64,000 nucleotides of DNA, from contig NZ_BAVQ01000003.1 of assembly GCF_000524475.1 (NCBI RefSeq), positions 186,001 to 250,000 of the forward strand, written 5' to 3'. Made by a program: the position numbers and the translations under genes. Shown here piece by piece: positions 28,333-38,498 of the stretch. This DNA is from Tomitella biformata AHU 1821 (lineage in GTDB: Bacteria; Actinomycetota; Actinomycetes; Mycobacteriales; Mycobacteriaceae). Under the pieces are notes generated by a model. It saw nothing but the letters and a program-made list of their open reading frames with translations, was not told the DNA's origin and did no database searches. Each line of letters opens with the position of its first letter. The first letter of the stretch is position 1.

Positions 28333-31300
28333 TCAGCCGAAGACCTGCTCCACCACGGCCTTCGCCCGCCGCGTGACCCGCAGGTAGTGGTCCAGGAATC
28401 CACCGTCGTCCGGCCCGCGCCAACCCGCCGCGAAGGCAACCGCCTGCAATTGCGCGCCGGGACCGGGCAGTTGGTCGCTGGGCTTGCCGCGCACCAGCAC
28501 CAGGGCGTTGCGGGCTCGGGTGGCCAGCAGCCAGGACTCCCGCAGCAGCGCCACGTCCTCATGGCCTAGCAGGCCCAATTCCCCGATAGCGTCGAGGGAT
28601 TCGAGGGTGGACGTGTTGTGCAGCGCCGGATGCTCGTGGCCGAACTGCAGCTGGATCAGCTGCACGGTCCACTCGATATCGACCAGCCCGCCGCGGCCCA
28701 ACTTCGTGTGGGTGGCGGGGTCGGCGCCGCGCGGCAGCCGCTCGGCGTCGATGCGCACCTTCATCAGCCGGATCTCGCGCACCGTCGCCGGATCGATGCC
28801 GCCCGCGGGGTAGCGCACGCGGTCGATCATATGCAGGAAGCGCAGGCCCAGTTCCACGTCGCCGGCGACGGTGGTGGCCCGCAACAGCGCCTGAATCTCC
28901 CAGGGCTGCGCCCACTTCGCGTAGTAGGCGGTGTAGGAGTTCAAGGTGCGCACCAGCGGGCCGCTGCGCCCCTCGGGCCGCAAATCGGCGTCGACCTCCA
29001 GGGGCGGGTCGACACTGGCGCCGCCAAGGACCTTGCGGACCCGCTCGGCGATCTCGATGGACCAGCGCACCGCGGCGGCCTCGGACTCCTGCGACAATGT
29101 GTCCCCGGCGGAGCCTTCCCGGCCGGGCTCGCAGACGAACAACACGTCCGCATCGGAGCCGTAGCCCAGCTCCCAGCCGCCCAAGCGGCCCATCCCGATG
29201 ACGGTGATCCGCGCCGGGGCCGGCTCGCCCCGCTCCGCGACGGACGCCCGGATGACCGCCTGCAGCGCGGCCTCGAGCACCGCGGCCCACACCGTCGACA
29301 GCGCCCGGCACACCTGCGGCACATCCAACATGCCCAGCAGGTCGGCGGAGGCGACGCGGGCGAGCTCGTGGCGACGCAGCGAGCGGGCCGCAGCGACCGC
29401 CCGCGCGGGGTCGGCGTAGCGCGCGGCGGAGGTCAGCAGGCCCTTGGCGACGTCATCGGGGTCGATCGCCGTCAGCTTCGGTCCCGTGGCGCCGTCCGCG
29501 TACAGGCGCATGACCTCGGGCGAGCTCAGCAGCAGGTCCGGCACGTAGGCCGAGGAGCCCAGGACCATCATGAGCCGCTGGGCCAGCGCCCCCTCATCGC
29601 GCAGCGTCCGCAAATACCAGGTCTGCTCGGTCATCTCCTCGGAGATCCGCCGGTAGGCCAGCAGCCCTCCGTCGGGGTTGGGGGTCTCCCCCAGCCACGC
29701 CAGCAGAGTCGGCAGCAGCAGCGCCTGAATCCGGCCCTTGCGAGTGGCCCCCCTGGTGAGAGCGGTGAGGTGCCCGATGGCATTGCGCGGGGACATATAG
29801 CCGAGCGCCGCGAGCTGGCGCTCGGCTGCCTGGGGACTCAATTGCAGTGCGTCCGAATCGATCTGGGTGACCGACTCCAGCAGCGGGCGGTAGAAGAGCT
29901 TCACGTGCAGGCGGCGGATCCGCCGGGAGTTCTGCCGGAGCTCATCCTGCAGCACCCGCACCGCGTCGCGCCGGTGGTCCGGGCGGATGTGCGCAGCGCG
30001 GGCGAGCCAGCGCAGGCCCTCGGTGTCCTCCGGCGCCGGCAACGTGTGGGTGCGCTGCAGCCGCTGCAGCTGCAGGCGATGCTCGAGCAGGCGGAGGAAC
30101 TCGTAGGACTCGGTGAACTTCGCGGCGTCGTCGCGGCCCACATAGCCGCCGGCCGCCAGCTGCGCGAGGGCCCGCACCGTGGACTTCGAGTGCAGCGACT
30201 CGTCCGCGCGCCCGTGCACCATCTGCAACAGCTGCACCGCGAACTCCACATCGCGCAGGCTGCCGTGGCCGAGTTTGAGCTCACGCGCCCGCATGTCCAG
30301 CGGCACCAGCTGCTCTACCCGTCGGCGCATGGCTTGGACCTCGGGCACGAAATCATCGCGCTGGGACGCCGTCCACACCAGCGGACTGAGCTGGTCCACA
30401 TACTCTTGGCCCAGCGCCATGTCCCCGGCCATCGGCCGCGCCTTGAGCAGGGCCTGGAACTCCCAGGTCTTGGCCCAGCGATCGTAGTAGGCCAGGTGCG
30501 AGTCGAGAGTGCGCACCAGGACGCCGCTCTTGCCCTCGGGCCGCAGGCCCGCGTCGACGTCGAAGAAGGCACTCGAGCCGACCCTCATCATCTCGCCCGC
30601 GACGCGCGCCGCCATGGAGTCGGCGGGCTCCGCGACGAAGACCACGTCCACGTCGGAGACGTAGTTGAGCTCGCGCGCCCCGCACTTGCCCATCGCGACC
30701 ACGGCCAGGCGCAAGTCGCTGGACTCATCCGCGGCCCCCTCTGGCACAACCGTGGCCACGGCCACCGCGAGCGCCGCCGTCAGCGCGGCGTCCGCGAGGT
30801 CCGACAGATGCACGCCCACCGAGCGGAACTCCAGCTCCGGCTCGTTCTCGACTGTCATGGCCAGGTCCCCGGCGGCCAGCAGCAGGAGGTGGTCCCGGTA
30901 GCGCAGGCGCAGGCGCATGATCGCCTCGGGGCCGATGATCGCCGCGCGGTGCACCGACTCCGAGACCCTCGTCGCCTCCACCTGTGCCAGGAGGTCCTCG
31001 ATCAGGCTCTCCCGGCCCGGCAGCACGTCGGCGTCCGCGAGCACCCGCCACAGCTGCGGGCGCAGCACCAGATGGTCGCCCAGCGCAGTGGAGGAGCCGA
31101 GAACCGAGATCAGCCGGGCGCGCAGCCGGATGCTCGAGCGCAACTGCTGGTCCAGCTCGGGCCAACCGTCGCCCAGTGCGTCGCGCACCCGCACCAGGGT
31201 GCGCAGCGCGAGGTCTGCGTCGGGTGCGCGAGACAGCGCCCAGAGCAGCGCGACGTCCGAAGCTCCAGTCCAGCCCAGGCTCGCCAGCTCCGCAGCGGCG

Positions 31301-31368
31301 GTCGGCTCGATCAGCCCCAGCCGCCCCGGGCCGGGGACAGCGCTGCGTGCGGGCGGGCGCATCGTCAC
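28333..31368 (-). CDS. glnE: Bifunctional glutamine synthetase adenylyltransferase/deadenylyltransferase
   Basis: Adenylylates and deadenylylates GlnA at Tyr405, tuning it to nitrogen status. 1011 residues with the expected duplicated nucleotidyltransferase layout: N-terminal domain with [10 protein letters not shown] near 230 and DLRPEGKSG-like motif, helical linkers, C-terminal domain with [11 protein letters not shown] near 730 and [17 protein letters not shown]. The GTG start overlaps the glnA2 stop as GTGA, so the genes are co-translated; an ATG two codons later is possible. M. tuberculosis has the same glnA2-glnE order. Confidence 0.96.
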   Translation of the reverse strand: MTMRPPARSAVPGPGRLGLIEPTAAAELASLGWTGASDVALLWALSRAPDADLALRTLVRVRDALGDGWPELDQQLRSSIRLRARLISVLGSSTALGDHLVLRPQLWRVLADADVLPGRESLIEDLLAQVEATRVSESVHRAAIIGPEAIMRLRLRYRDHLLLLAAGDLAMTVENEPELEFRSVGVHLSDLADAALTAALAVAVATVVPEGAADESSDLRLAVVAMGKCGARELNYVSDVDVVFVAEPADSMAARVAGEMMRVGSSAFFDVDAGLRPEGKSGVLVRTLDSHLAYYDRWAKTWEFQALLKARPMAGDMALGQEYVDQLSPLVWTASQRDDFVPEVQAMRRRVEQLVPLDMRARELKLGHGSLRDVEFAVQLLQMVHGRADESLHSKSTVRALAQLAAGGYVGRDDAAKFTESYEFLRLLEHRLQLQRLQRTHTLPAPEDTEGLRWLARAAHIRPDHRRDAVRVLQDELRQNSRRIRRLHVKLFYRPLLESVTQIDSDALQLSPQAAERQLAALGYMSPRNAIGHLTALTRGATRKGRIQALLLPTLLAWLGETPNPDGGLLAYRRISEEMTEQTWYLRTLRDEGALAQRLMMVLGSSAYVPDLLLSSPEVMRLYADGATGPKLTAIDPDDVAKGLLTSAARYADPARAVAAARSLRRHELARVASADLLGMLDVPQVCRALSTVWAAVLEAALQAVIRASVAERGEPAPARITVIGMGRLGGWELGYGSDADVLFVCEPGREGSAGDTLSQESEAAAVRWSIEIAERVRKVLGGASVDPPLEVDADLRPEGRSGPLVRTLNSYTAYYAKWAQPWEIQALLRATTVAGDVELGLRFLHMIDRVRYPAGGIDPATVREIRLMKVRIDAERLPRGADPATHTKLGRGGLVDIEWTVQLIQLQFGHEHPALHNTSTLESLDAIGELGLLGHEDVALLRESWLLATRARNALVLVRGKPSDQLPGPGAQLQAVAFAAGWRGPDDGGFLDHYLRVTRRAKAVVEQVFG

Positions 31369-32705
31369 AGCCCCAGGTAGTTCTCGACCTCATAGGCCGT
31401 GACCTGGCCGCGGTATTCCTCCCACTCGTGACGCTTGTTGCGCAGAAAGAAGTCGAACACGTGCTCGCCGAGCGCCTCCGCGACCAACTCCGAGTGCTCC
31501 ATCTCCCGCAGTGCGTCGCCCAGCGAGGTCGGCAGCTCCTTATAGCCCATCGCCCGACGCTCCTGCGCGGTGAGCGACCACACGTCGTCCTCCGCCTCCG
31601 GCGGCAGCTCGTAGCCCTCCTCGATGCCCTTGAGCCCGGCTGCGAGAAGCACCGCGAACGTCAGGTATGGATTGCATGCCGAGTCGGGGGTGCGGATCTC
31701 GACGCGCCGCGACGACGCCTTATTCGGTGTGTACAGCGGCAGGCGCACCAGCGCGGAGCGGTTGGCCCGGCCCCACGACGCGGCCGTCGGGGCCTCGCCG
31801 CCGTGGATGAGCCGCTTATAGGAGTTGACCCACTGGTTGGTGACCGCGCTGATCTCCGGCGCGTGCTCGAGGATGCCGGCGACGAACGACCGGCCGGTGG
31901 TGGAGAGCTGGAGCGGGTCGTCTGCGTCGTGGAAGGCGTTGTTCTCGCCCTCGAACAGGCTCATGTGGGTGTGCATCGCAGAGCCCGCGTACTCGGTGAA
32001 CGGCTTGGGCATGAATGTCGCCCGCACGCCCTCCTGCATCGCGACCTGCTTGATCAGGTAGCGGAAGGTCATGACGTTGTCCGCCATGGACAGGGCGTCG
32101 GCGTACCGCAGGTCGATCTCCTGCTGGCCGGGCGCGGCCTCGTGGTGGCTGAACTCCACCGAGATGCCCATCGACTCCAGCGCGTCGATCGCATGCCGGC
32201 GGAAGTTCGGCGCGTGGTCGTGGACCGCCTGGTCGAAGTAGCCGCCGCGGTCGGCCGGGATGGGCCGTTCGTGCTCGTTCAGCTTCGTCTTGAGCAGGAA
32301 GAACTCGATCTCCGGGTGGACGTAGCAGCTGAAGCCCGCGTCGCTGGCCTTGCCCAGCTGGCGGCGCAGCACGTGGCGGGGGTCCGACCAGGATGGCGAG
32401 CCGCCCGGCATCAGGATGTCGCAGAACATCCGCGCCGCCGGCTGGCTGCCGTCAGCCCCAGCCCACGGCAGCACCTGGAAGGTGGACGGATCCGGCACCG
32501 CGACCATATCTGCCTCGGACACGCGGGAGAAGCCCTCGATGGCCGAGCCGTCGAACCCGATGCCCTCCGTGAACGCGCCCTCCAGCTCGGCGGGCGCGAT
32601 GGCCACGGACTTGAGATAGCCCAGCACGTCGGTGAACCACAACCGGACGAATCGGATGTCGCGCTCTTCGAGGGTGCGCAGCACAAACTCCATTTGACGA
32701 TCCAT
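31365..32705 (-). CDS. glnA2: Glutamine synthetase, GlnA2 type
   Basis: Second type-I glutamine synthetase, 446 residues, the same length as GlnA2 of M. tuberculosis. Start at [16 protein letters not shown] was chosen for that match; an upstream start seven codons earlier is unlikely. [26 protein letters not shown] and [10 protein letters not shown]-like [15 protein letters not shown] metal and substrate motifs are intact. The segment matching GlnA's adenylylation loop reads [11 protein letters not shown] and is not the classical DLYELPPEE, so GlnE control of this paralogue is doubtful. Translationally coupled to glnE. Confidence 0.95.
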   Translation of the reverse strand: MDRQMEFVLRTLEERDIRFVRLWFTDVLGYLKSVAIAPAELEGAFTEGIGFDGSAIEGFSRVSEADMVAVPDPSTFQVLPWAGADGSQPAARMFCDILMPGGSPSWSDPRHVLRRQLGKASDAGFSCYVHPEIEFFLLKTKLNEHERPIPADRGGYFDQAVHDHAPNFRRHAIDALESMGISVEFSHHEAAPGQQEIDLRYADALSMADNVMTFRYLIKQVAMQEGVRATFMPKPFTEYAGSAMHTHMSLFEGENNAFHDADDPLQLSTTGRSFVAGILEHAPEISAVTNQWVNSYKRLIHGGEAPTAASWGRANRSALVRLPLYTPNKASSRRVEIRTPDSACNPYLTFAVLLAAGLKGIEEGYELPPEAEDDVWSLTAQERRAMGYKELPTSLGDALREMEHSELVAEALGEHVFDFFLRNKRHEWEEYRGQVTAYEVENYLGL

Positions 32706-32728
32706 GGGCACGAGCCTATTCACTAGAC

Positions 32729-32744
32729 GTTTCCAGTGTGTGAC
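32729..32744 (-). promoter_or_regulatory. GlnR-type half operator upstream of glnA2-glnE
   Basis: On the coding strand GTCAC and GAAAC are separated by exactly six bases (ACACTG), a perfect match to one GTnAC/GAAAC pair of the GlnR consensus. The next expected pair is not recognisable. It is 23 bases before the glnA2 start, close for a repressor or leaderless promoter. Confidence 0.5.
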
Positions 32745-32751
32745 AACACTG

Positions 32752-34302
32752 CTAGCCCGGGCATGTCTGCTCGTCGGCGGGGACTGTCAGATCCAGCAAA
32801 TAGGCGTTGATCGCCTCGTCGACGCAGACGTTGCCGAATGTCGCGGTGTGCGAGGTCCCCTCCACCGTGATCAGCGCCGCGCCGAGCAGCTTCGCCAGGT
32901 CCACTCCGGCTTGATAGGGCGTGGCCGAGTCCTGGGTGGTGGAAATGACGACCGTGCGCGGTATCTCTGGGATCTCTGGCGTCCAGTTCAGGGTCGCCGG
33001 CACCGGCCAGCGGTCGCAGATATCGCGCGGGGTCTGCCCTGTCCCGTGCCCATTGTCGAGGAACGGGGCGGCGGCGCGATAGGCCGCGTCGGTGGCGGCC
33101 CGCTCCTCGCCGGTGAAGCCCGGCCTAACGTCGACGCAGCGGATCGCGGTGAACGCGGCGGCAATATTGGACTGGTAGCGGCCATCGTCGTCGCGGCCCT
33201 CGTAGATGTCGGCCAGCAGCAGCAGCGAGTCGCCGCGCGCGTCCGCCAGCTCGGCGAGGCCGCTGCGCAGCGTGCCCCACATCGAGGTGCTGTAGAGCGC
33301 CTGAATGGTGCCCGTCAACGCGTCGGACTCGCTGAGCCCACGCGGGTCGGTGGTCTGGGCGGGCGCGCCGCGCAGCCCGTCGACCAGTTCCCGATAGCGC
33401 GCGACGGCGCGGGCGGGATCATCGCCCAGCGCGCAGTCCGAGACCTGGGCGCAGTCCCGCGCGAACTCGTTGAACGCGTCTTGGAAGCCTGCCCCCTGAT
33501 TGACCAGCGCGGCCGCGGGATCCTCCGCCGGGTCCACCGCGCCGTCGAGCACCAGCGCCCGCACCCGGCCCGGGAACTCCTGCGCGTAGACGGTCCCCAG
33601 CAGCGTGCCGTAGGAGAAGCCGAGGTAGGTCAGCTGCCGATCTCCCAGGGCCGCGCGCAGGATGTCCAGGTCGTGCGCCGCCGACCTCGTGCCCATCGCC
33701 GCCAACACACCGGCGCCGGTGTTCGACACGCAGGCGTCGATGAACTCCTGGTCCTGCCCCTCCGCCGCGGCGACCCCGGCCGGGTCCCCCCAGAAGCTGC
33801 CCCCGGCCCGCACCGCGTCCATCTCGGCGCCGCCGAGGCACTCGATCCGCGGGGTCGACGCGCCCACCCCGCGGGGGTCGAAGCTCACCACGTCGAAGCC
33901 GTCGCCCAGGGGCCCGCGCGCCACGTAGTCCGCCTCGCCCAGCGCCCATTCCAGGCCTGACGCGCCCGGTCCACCCGGATTGACCACCAGGGATCTCTCG
34001 GCCGTGGGCTGTCCCGGCGCCTTGATCACGGCGATCTGCGCGGTCGGCCCAGTCGGATCCTCGTAGGCCAAGGGGACGTTCAACCGCGCGCATAGAAAGC
34101 CGGCGGCGGCCCGGTCCTGGTAGCTCGCGCTCACGGCGAAGCCGGCGCACGAGCCCCACGCCAGCTCCTGCCCATAGAAGCGCGCGAGATCTGCGGGCGT
34201 GTCCTGTCCGCCCACGACCTGGGCGGGGGTTCCGCAGCCCGCCACCGCCACCAGCACCGCGAGCAGCCAGGCCCTCCCCAGGCCTCGTCCCCGTAGTCGC
34301 AT
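32752..34302 (-). CDS. Exported alpha/beta hydrolase lipoprotein (tripeptidyl aminopeptidase-like, CaeA/Hip1 family)
   Basis: 516-residue secreted serine hydrolase, counterpart of Rv2223c/Rv2224c. Signal peptide with lipobox VAGC (Cys23). Alpha/beta fold with VVNPGGPGASG oxyanion region, SFDPRGVG, nucleophile Ser230 in LGFSYGTLLG, and a C-terminal TAP-like domain with ISTTQDSATPYQ and the catalytic-type His in GTSHTATFGNVC. M. tuberculosis has two such genes here and this genome one. Likely peptidase or esterase at the cell surface. It lies upstream of glnA2 in the same direction, 46 bases apart. Confidence 0.9.
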   Translation of the reverse strand: MRLRGRGLGRAWLLAVLVAVAGCGTPAQVVGGQDTPADLARFYGQELAWGSCAGFAVSASYQDRAAAGFLCARLNVPLAYEDPTGPTAQIAVIKAPGQPTAERSLVVNPGGPGASGLEWALGEADYVARGPLGDGFDVVSFDPRGVGASTPRIECLGGAEMDAVRAGGSFWGDPAGVAAAEGQDQEFIDACVSNTGAGVLAAMGTRSAAHDLDILRAALGDRQLTYLGFSYGTLLGTVYAQEFPGRVRALVLDGAVDPAEDPAAALVNQGAGFQDAFNEFARDCAQVSDCALGDDPARAVARYRELVDGLRGAPAQTTDPRGLSESDALTGTIQALYSTSMWGTLRSGLAELADARGDSLLLLADIYEGRDDDGRYQSNIAAAFTAIRCVDVRPGFTGEERAATDAAYRAAAPFLDNGHGTGQTPRDICDRWPVPATLNWTPEIPEIPRTVVISTTQDSATPYQAGVDLAKLLGAALITVEGTSHTATFGNVCVDEAINAYLLDLTVPADEQTCPG

Positions 34303-34449
34303 GCGGGCATCGTGCCATGCACCGGCGCGGAGCCGTGAGTTGCATCACCGGAGCTGGTCGGGAATTTCGCGCGGTGGCAGACTCGTGGGCGTCACCACCC
34401 ACACCCGGGGACCCGCAGATCGGGCCTCGAGGTCAGAAAGGGACTGAAG

Positions 34450-35292
34450 ATGACCGACACCTCCCCATATGGCGCTGCACCCGAGCAATCGGCTCCGCGC
34501 CGCAAGGTCCGCACCCATCATCTGCAGCAGATGAAGGCCGACGGCGAGCGCTGGGCGATGCTCACCGCATACGACTACTCCACCGCCCGCATCTTCGATG
34601 AGGCCGGCATCCCTGTGCTGCTGGTCGGCGACTCCGCCGCGAACGTCGTCTACGGCTATGACACGACGCTGCCGGTCAGCTCCGACGAGCTGATCCCCCT
34701 CGTGCGCGGCGTCGTCCGCGGCGCGCCCCATGCCCTGGTCGTCGCAGACCTGCCGTTTGGCAGCTACGAGGCCTCCGACGCCCAGGCGCTCGCCACCTCG
34801 GCCCGCTTCTGCAAGGAGGGCCTTGCGCACGCCGTCAAGCTCGAGGGCGGCGTCCGAGTCGCCTCCCAGATCACCGCGCTGGTCAACGCCGGCATCCCCG
34901 TGATGGCGCACATCGGTTTCACCCCGCAGTCCGTCAACGGGCTCGGCGGCTTCCGGGTGCAGGGCCGCGGCGAGGCCGCGCGCCAGCTCCTCGAGGACGC
35001 GCTCGCTGTCCAGGAGGCTGGGGCTTTCTCGGTCGTCATGGAGATGGTCCCCGCGGATGTCGCCGCCGAGGTCACCGCGAAGTTGTCCATCCCCACCGTC
35101 GGTATCGGCGCAGGTGCGCAGTGCGACGCCCAGGTGCTGGTCTGGCAGGACATGGCCGGCCTCACCAGCGGCAAGACCGCGAAGTTCGTGCGCCGCTTCG
35201 GGGAGGTCGGCCCCGCGCTGTCCGCCGCCGCGGCCGCCTATGCGGACGCGGTCCGCGACGGTAGTTTCCCCGCGCAAGAGCACTCGTTCTAA
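34450..35292 (+). CDS. panB: 3-methyl-2-oxobutanoate hydroxymethyltransferase
   Basis: First committed step of pantothenate/CoA synthesis: adds a hydroxymethyl group from methylene-tetrahydrofolate to ketoisovalerate. 280 residues. [15 protein letters not shown], the metal-site stretch [23 protein letters not shown] and [11 protein letters not shown] are intact family motifs. GAAAGGG upstream of ATG is the ribosome site. It is divergent from the hydrolase and followed closely by a lipoprotein gene. The substrate comes from the branched-chain amino acid route in which ilvE also acts. Confidence 0.96.
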   Translation: MTDTSPYGAAPEQSAPRRKVRTHHLQQMKADGERWAMLTAYDYSTARIFDEAGIPVLLVGDSAANVVYGYDTTLPVSSDELIPLVRGVVRGAPHALVVADLPFGSYEASDAQALATSARFCKEGLAHAVKLEGGVRVASQITALVNAGIPVMAHIGFTPQSVNGLGGFRVQGRGEAARQLLEDALAVQEAGAFSVVMEMVPADVAAEVTAKLSIPTVGIGAGAQCDAQVLVWQDMAGLTSGKTAKFVRRFGEVGPALSAAAAAYADAVRDGSFPAQEHSF

Positions 35293-35311
35293 CCACCTCA
35301 CGGAGGCCCTG

Positions 35312-35767
35312 ATGACCTTTACCCTGCGCAAGACCGCGCTGTCCGCCCTCGCCCTGGCGGCGGCCGGGCTGTTGGCCGCCGGCTGCACCACCGTCGGCGA
35401 GTCCACGAACACCGCGAACTCGGGGACCCCGGGGACCTCCGACACCTCCGCCCCGGGGTCTGCGCCCGCGCCGGCCCCGGTGGACGCGCTGCCGTCAGGG
35501 ATCACGACCGACATGGCCCAGGACCTGTGCAATGACCTCAGCGCGCAGGCCCAGCCCATGCGCACCTACACGGTGACCGTCGGCAAGGTGACGCTCAACG
35601 GCACCGTCGGGACCTGGTCCATGCGGCACAACCTCAACCTCGTCGACCTGGCGCAGCACCGCGAGAAGATCGACCAGATCCTCGAGACGCAGTGCCCCGA
35701 CGTGCGCGCCGAGGTCATCAGCGCGCTCCAGATCCCGGATATCGCGTCGGGCCTGCTCGGCACGTAG
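35312..35767 (+). CDS. Putative lipoprotein of unknown function
   Basis: 151 residues. Signal peptide with lipobox LLAAGC (Cys25), then a Ser/Thr/Pro-rich linker to about residue 60, then a small domain with DLCNDLSAQAQPM, MRHNLNLVDLAQHREKIDQ and ETQCPDVR holding two cysteines that could pair. No family recognised. GGAGG ribosome site five bases before ATG, 19 bases after panB, so probably co-transcribed. Confidence 0.75.
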   Translation: MTFTLRKTALSALALAAAGLLAAGCTTVGESTNTANSGTPGTSDTSAPGSAPAPAPVDALPSGITTDMAQDLCNDLSAQAQPMRTYTVTVGKVTLNGTVGTWSMRHNLNLVDLAQHREKIDQILETQCPDVRAEVISALQIPDIASGLLGT

Positions 35768-35771
35768 GAGC

Positions 35772-37190
35772 TCAGCCGGCGGAGTACTCGAATCGCACGG
35801 TCCGGGTCGTCGGGTCCACCGCCGCCAGCCGGACGGTGATCTGCCGACCCTCCGGCGGGTTTCCCTCGCATGCCGCAATGGTCGGCGGGTCCAGGACGAA
35901 CACCTCCGCCGGCCGCTTGCCGTCGGCCGCCCGCGTCACCGCCGCCTCGAATGTCTGCCCGACGCGCGGCGCCAGCAGCGTGGCCTCGGTGAGATCCACG
36001 CACGCACGCTCCACCTTGCCGGCGACGGCGCCGGTGCTATGCATTGCCCCGCGCACCTCCGCCAGAGCCTCCGTGGCCCAGGCCGGCGCGGGCTCCCCTG
36101 CCGAGAGCGCCAGGCAGATCTCCGCGGCGAAGCGGTCGGCGAGCCGGCGCAGCGGCGCCGTCACGTGCGCGTACGGGGCCCCGATGCCGGCATGCTCGGT
36201 AAGTTCCGGCGGCGCGCCGTTGAAGGCGGTGTAGTCGGCCCCGCGCAGCAGCCGGGTCGCGGCCATCATCATGGGCAACGTCCGCGGGTCATCGCCCGCC
36301 AGAGCGGCGAGCACACGGCCGGCCTGCTCCCCCTCGGGCCAGTCCACGCCCAGCGCGAGCGCCACGGCCCGCAAGTTCGACAGGGCTGACTTCTCCGCGG
36401 GCGGCATGGTCCGCAGCAGCCCCACCCCGCCGTCGAGCATCAACTGCCCGGCGCACATCCCGGTCAGCAGGGAGATCTCCGCGTTCCAGTCGTCGAACTC
36501 GGTGCGCGGCTCGAGCTGGATGGACCACTGCCCGTCCACCCGCACCACATCCTGCTCCGGCATCCGCAGCTCGATGGCCCCGCGCGCCACGGCCCCCGCC
36601 ATCCGCAGCGCGCCAATCACCGGCAGCGCCGCAATCGACGGGTGCAACCGGCCCGCCTCGTAATCGGCCTGCACGCCCCGGTAGTCCAGGCGCGCCACGG
36701 ACCGCACCAGCGCCCGGCGCACGCTCACCGCCGTCGGCTCGCCCTTGCCGTCGAGCTCTATCCGCCACAGCACGCAGGGGCTCACCTGGTCTGGCAGCAG
36801 GCTCGAGGACCCCTCGGAGAGCACGCGCGGATGCAGCGGCACGGAGTCGTCGGGCAGGTAGACCGTCTGACCGCGGCGGCGGGTCTCCGCGTCGAGCGCG
36901 CCGCCGGGCGTCACCACCGCGCCCAGGTCGGCGATCGCGTAGTGCACCACGAAGCCGTCCCTCGCGGTCTCCAAGAATATGGCCTGGTCGAGGTCCTTCG
37001 CGCCGACCGGGTCGATGGTGACCATCGGCAGGTGCGTGCGGTCGTCGCGCGCGGCCGCATACCGGTCGACCGCCTGCCGCGCCTCCGCCAGCGCCTCCTC
37101 GGGGTAGTCCGCCGGCAGCTCGAACTCCGCCCGGATCTCGCTGAAATCGATGTCAGCCGTGGAGAAGCGGGGAAGCCTCTCCGAACTCAC
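35772..37190 (-). CDS. RNB-domain ribonuclease (RNase II/R family, short form)
   Basis: 472 residues. The catalytic RNB domain carries TIDPVGAKDLDQA near residue 58-70 (the Asp cluster that binds Mg) and YAHVTAPLRRLADRF near 345, equivalent to the YxHxTSPIRRYxD motif. The flanking cold-shock and S1 domains of full RNase R are reduced. Probably a 3'-to-5' exoribonuclease, but one catalytic Asp is replaced (DLDQA against usual DLDDA), so activity should not be assumed. GTG start overlaps the upstream 60-residue gene as GTGA. RNase P RNA lies just upstream. Confidence 0.85.
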   Translation of the reverse strand: MSSERLPRFSTADIDFSEIRAEFELPADYPEEALAEARQAVDRYAAARDDRTHLPMVTIDPVGAKDLDQAIFLETARDGFVVHYAIADLGAVVTPGGALDAETRRRGQTVYLPDDSVPLHPRVLSEGSSSLLPDQVSPCVLWRIELDGKGEPTAVSVRRALVRSVARLDYRGVQADYEAGRLHPSIAALPVIGALRMAGAVARGAIELRMPEQDVVRVDGQWSIQLEPRTEFDDWNAEISLLTGMCAGQLMLDGGVGLLRTMPPAEKSALSNLRAVALALGVDWPEGEQAGRVLAALAGDDPRTLPMMMAATRLLRGADYTAFNGAPPELTEHAGIGAPYAHVTAPLRRLADRFAAEICLALSAGEPAPAWATEALAEVRGAMHSTGAVAGKVERACVDLTEATLLAPRVGQTFEAAVTRAADGKRPAEVFVLDPPTIAACEGNPPEGRQITVRLAAVDPTTRTVRFEYSAG

Positions 37191-37369
37191 TCATCCCACC
37201 GGGAGTCGGCGTCGTCCGCGGCCTTGTTGCGGGCTCGTGCGATCTCCAGTGCCTGCGCCGCCGCCGCCTCGCTGGGATAGGGGCCCATCCGGTCGAGGCC
37301 GCGCGATTCCTTGCCTTGGCGGACGGTGTGGTCGCTCAAGCAGAAGTACCAGTCGTTGTCATCGCTCAT
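37187..37369 (-). CDS. Small conserved protein, 60 aa, SPOR-like
   Basis: Short protein beginning MSDDNDWYFCLSDHTVRQG, with RMGPYPSEAAAAQALEIARARN. The WYFCL start and GPY-E-A-ALE pattern resemble small actinobacterial SPOR-like proteins of unknown role. The stop overlaps the start of the RNB ribonuclease gene, so the two are translated together. The ATG is 27 bases from the RNase P RNA 3' end; a longer open frame that runs through the RNA gene was not accepted. Confidence 0.75.
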   Translation of the reverse strand: MSDDNDWYFCLSDHTVRQGKESRGLDRMGPYPSEAAAAQALEIARARNKAADDADSRWDE

Positions 37370-37395
37370 GGCAACATTGTGCCCCGTGGGGGGCG

Positions 37396-37819
<424 letters not shown>

Positions 37820-37867
37820 GCGTCGTAAACAATACGGGTTCCATGCACGACGGCATATTCTGGGCCG

Positions 37868-38395
37868 ATGGCCAGATACATCGCGCTGCTGCGCGGGGTG
37901 AACGTGGGCGGGATCAACATCACGATGGCGCCGCTGCGCGCCGCGGTGGAGGCGTTGGGCCACGGCCACGTCCGCAGCGTGCTGGCGTCCGGCAACGTGC
38001 TGTTCACCAGCGACCGCACCGACGTGGGCGCATTGAAAGCCGAGTTCGAGGCGATGCTGCGCGCCAGGTTCGGCTATGACGCGTGGATTGTCCTCACCGA
38101 CGCCGACGCGCTACGTGAGGTCGTGGCCGGCTATCCCTTCGATCCCGACCCGCCGGACCGCCAGCCATATGTGCTGTTCAGCTCGAAGCCCCCAGTATTG
38201 GCCGAGCTGGCAGCGCTCTCCGACACCATGGACCCGGCTGTCGAGCGGATCGCGGCGGGCCATGGGGTGATCTACTGGGAGGTTCAGCGGGGGCAGACGG
38301 TCAGATCCGCCTTCGGCAAAGCCACCGCCCGCGCGCGCTTCAAATCCTCCACCACCACACGGAATCTGCGCACACTCCACAAGCTCCTCGCCTGA
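37868..38395 (+). CDS. DUF1697 family protein
   Basis: 175-residue cytosolic protein of unknown function. The start ARYIALLRGVNVGGINITM and LASGNVLFTSDRTD are characteristic of the DUF1697 family, and the C-terminal FGKATARARFKSSTTTRNLRTL is its other conserved block. No operon partners: RNase P RNA lies divergently upstream and a convergent gene follows after a hairpin. Confidence 0.85.
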   Translation: MARYIALLRGVNVGGINITMAPLRAAVEALGHGHVRSVLASGNVLFTSDRTDVGALKAEFEAMLRARFGYDAWIVLTDADALREVVAGYPFDPDPPDRQPYVLFSSKPPVLAELAALSDTMDPAVERIAAGHGVIYWEVQRGQTVRSAFGKATARARFKSSTTTRNLRTLHKLLA

Positions 38396-38413
38396 GACCC
38401 TCGTGGGGCTGTC

Positions 38414-38473
38414 ATCTGTTGTGCAGCTACGCAGCCCGTGCCCGCGTTTCTCCTGCACAGATGCACAACAGGT
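38414..38473. terminator. Imperfect long hairpin between convergent genes
   Basis: Arms of 21 bases (17 paired; core CTGTTGTGCA with its complement perfect) around an 18-nt loop. Probably the shared terminator of the DUF1697 and RNase H genes. Confidence 0.6.
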
Positions 38474-38498
38474 TCGGCGACCCTGGAGCAACCGGCCG

